Of a stretch of 64,000 bases of DNA, positions 63,001-64,000 are shown piece after piece. The DNA comes from Membranipora membranacea (Eukaryota; Bryozoa; Gymnolaemata; Cheilostomatida; Membraniporidae), in the NCBI GenBank assembly GCA_914767715.1, contig OU612068.1, positions 31,992,001 through 32,056,000 on the forward strand, read 5' to 3'. The notes beneath the pieces were generated by a model. The model worked only from the letters and a program-made list of their open reading frames with translations. It made no database searches and had not been told where the DNA came from. The position numbers and the translations under genes were made by a program. Every line of letters begins with the position of its first letter. Positions within the stretch are counted from its first letter, which is position 1.

Positions 63001-63143
63001 ACTTACTTAAACCTCCATTAGACAACTTAAACCACAAAATAGCAACAAACTTTAATAATTTACCCTCTTCATTGAGAAGCACTCTTACTTTGAATATGTT
63101 TAAGAAAAGGCTAATGCAACATTTTTTCAGTTTATTGGCATAG
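59997..63143 (+). pseudogene. LINE-B ORF2: endonuclease and reverse transcriptase, interrupted
   Basis: Endonuclease motifs: AHLNIRGLTSKIDE, LSETFL, GDFNVDL, SDHFLV. Reverse transcriptase motifs: FIDFCKAFDCVDH, GVLQGSILAPTLF, YAYADDTVF. Lesions: TAA at 61485-61487 in place of the Tyr of NYRPIS, a second TAA at 61539-61541 with a frameshift before 61562, the 376 bp MITE at 62270-62645, and a frameshift near 63003. The C-terminal end (FNNLPSSLRS...) stops at 63143. I place the start at the ATG 59997, which overlaps the ORF1 stop, rather than at the upstream in-frame ATG 59937. Confidence 0.88.
62270..62645. mobile_element. TTAA-flanked MITE inserted in LINE-B ORF2
   Basis: The ends GGGCAACCAAGGTTTC and GAAACCCTGGTTGCCC are inverted repeats, and TTAA lies on both sides (62266-62269 and 62646-62649). 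TTAA targets and short termini are typical of piggyBac-related non-autonomous elements. Comparison with LINE-A, which is uninterrupted between NTNLL and LCRTF, proves it is an insertion. No coding capacity. Confidence 0.85.
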
Positions 63144-63539
63144 TCTTATTTTTTGTTGAATCTTTGTTTGTATCATTTTTCTTTTTTGCCATTTATGTCA
63201 CATCATGAAAAACATTTGAAATAATGAATTGTTGCTGACAATAAAAGTATATATATATATATATGTATTCATTATCTCGTATCTGAGAAATCTAAGAGTG
63301 TGAGAGCTGATAAAAGATCCCACCAAGCAACTTCAAATCAGTTTGCAGAAACGGACTCTCCTCTGATATAACAAATGGTAGAATACAGACAGATTTCTGT
63401 AAGGTGAAGTTCATGGATGTCAATTGAGCCAGTTGAAGAGGACTACTGTCGTAGGCATAGAATTTTGTTGCTTGGCGTGCTGTTGATTCATGCATTACTC
63501 ATTTTTATGATGCAAAATGATTCATCTGCATATCTGACA

Positions 63540-64000
63540 TGCCCAATTGATGGACTAAATATTTAAGAGTAGAGGACTCAGAACAGTACCTTGAGGAACT
63601 CCTATAGTAATATCCGTGAAAGGAGAAATGTATCCTCTGAACTTCACACAATGCTGACGACTGGTGAAGAAATCCTGAATGAGTTTAACTAATTTCAGAT
63701 AAACTTTAGGTCAAATTTAGTTTAGAAATTGTCAGATCAGGTAGCAATCGGTCACAAGCGTCACTGATTTCACTAGGGCATCTGTGGTTCCAAATTGACA
63801 TGTGTATGCATACTGAAGACAGATCGGAATTCCTTTTTATATTTTGTGTGAAATACACCTCTCTGCTATCTTACTGAGGTGGTAAAGCAAACTGATAGGT
63901 CTAAAATCCTAAAATGTCCAGGATTATTTTTCTTGGCAAAAGGCAAGAGATCAGCTCTCTTCCAGAGTAAGGGGAATTCACTGCTCATGAGTATGAATGA
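63540..64000 (-). pseudogene. LINE-F: degenerate reverse-transcriptase fragment
   Basis: On the minus strand LLWKRADLLPF (near 63960) and FFTSRQHCVKFRG with TIGVPQGTVLSPLL (63660-63570) match reverse-transcriptase motifs, but many stops intervene. The family differs from LINE-A and LINE-B. It runs off the right edge. Confidence 0.7.

Larger units (their letters stand above)
57900..63270 (+). mobile_element. LINE-B: near full-length non-LTR retrotransposon, CR1/Jockey group
   Basis: ORF1 (57994-60004) and ORF2 (59997-63143) are followed by a short 3' UTR ending ACAATAAAAGT and a TA-rich tail (63240-63265). It is related to LINE-A across the ORF1 RRM-like region, endonuclease and reverse transcriptase, in the opposite orientation. 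It is dead: frameshifts in both ORFs, stops in ORF2, and a MITE insertion at 62270-62645. The 5' boundary is not defined. Confidence 0.88.

Noticed and set aside
1-64000. CRISPR arrays, operons or other prokaryotic systems
   Set aside because: The tandem arrays have no spacers, genes have spliceosomal introns and the proteins are metazoan.

Overview
The window is eukaryotic and animal. Several multi-exon genes with GT-AG introns code for metazoan proteins: SPT6, TMEM147, a Wnt ligand, a Ly6/quiver-type three-finger protein, a seven-transmembrane receptor, and partial SLC5 and acyl-CoA-synthetase-like genes. The DNA is AT-rich, introns are a few hundred bases, and about a third of the window is transposon-derived. 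The Wnt and Ly6 sequences point to an invertebrate, more likely a bilaterian such as a lophotrochozoan than a sponge. I cannot name a phylum from the sequence alone.

Layout. 1-2208 (minus): 5' exons of TMEM147, running off the left edge. 2285-10085: a large decayed MULE-type DNA transposon. Its roughly 300 bp inverted termini are built from TAGACCCA-like sub-repeats, and inside are a dead spliced transposase gene, a LINE fragment and a 508 bp foldback MITE. 11911-26069 (plus): a complete 32-exon SPT6 gene whose reading phase closes across every junction (1,752 aa). 27203-28989 (minus): a three-exon GPCR. 30649-34152 (minus): a complete five-exon Wnt (357 aa). 36382-37246 (plus): a secreted or GPI-anchored Ly6 protein with a possible alternative first exon at 35637. 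38531-42960 (minus): a nearly full-length CR1/Jockey-group LINE (LINE-A). 46507-48043 (plus): three SLC5 exons covering only the first transmembrane helices. 48289-49413: GC-rich repeats and another MITE. 49766-53133 (plus): the C-terminal third of an adenylate-forming enzyme, with a nonsense codon and a broken splice donor, and two tRNA-derived SINEs in its introns. 54386-57530: minus-strand LINE fragments. 57994-63270 (plus): a second long LINE (LINE-B), interrupted by a TTAA-flanked MITE. 63540-64000: another degenerate LINE piece.

The host genes do not form a functional unit; they are neighbours only. SPT6 acts in transcription elongation and TMEM147 in the ER membrane. Wnt, Ly6 and the GPCR are cell-surface or secreted signalling proteins. 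The strongest leads are the MULE with repeat-built ends, the three-copy foldback MITE family, the SLC5/acyl-CoA-synthetase junction with visible lesions, and the two LINEs that share an 8-nt ORF1/ORF2 overlap but carry different ORF1 N-terminal modules. I found no clear candidate for a wholly new biological system. All exon calls are manual, from splice motifs, phase and protein similarity recalled from knowledge of the families.
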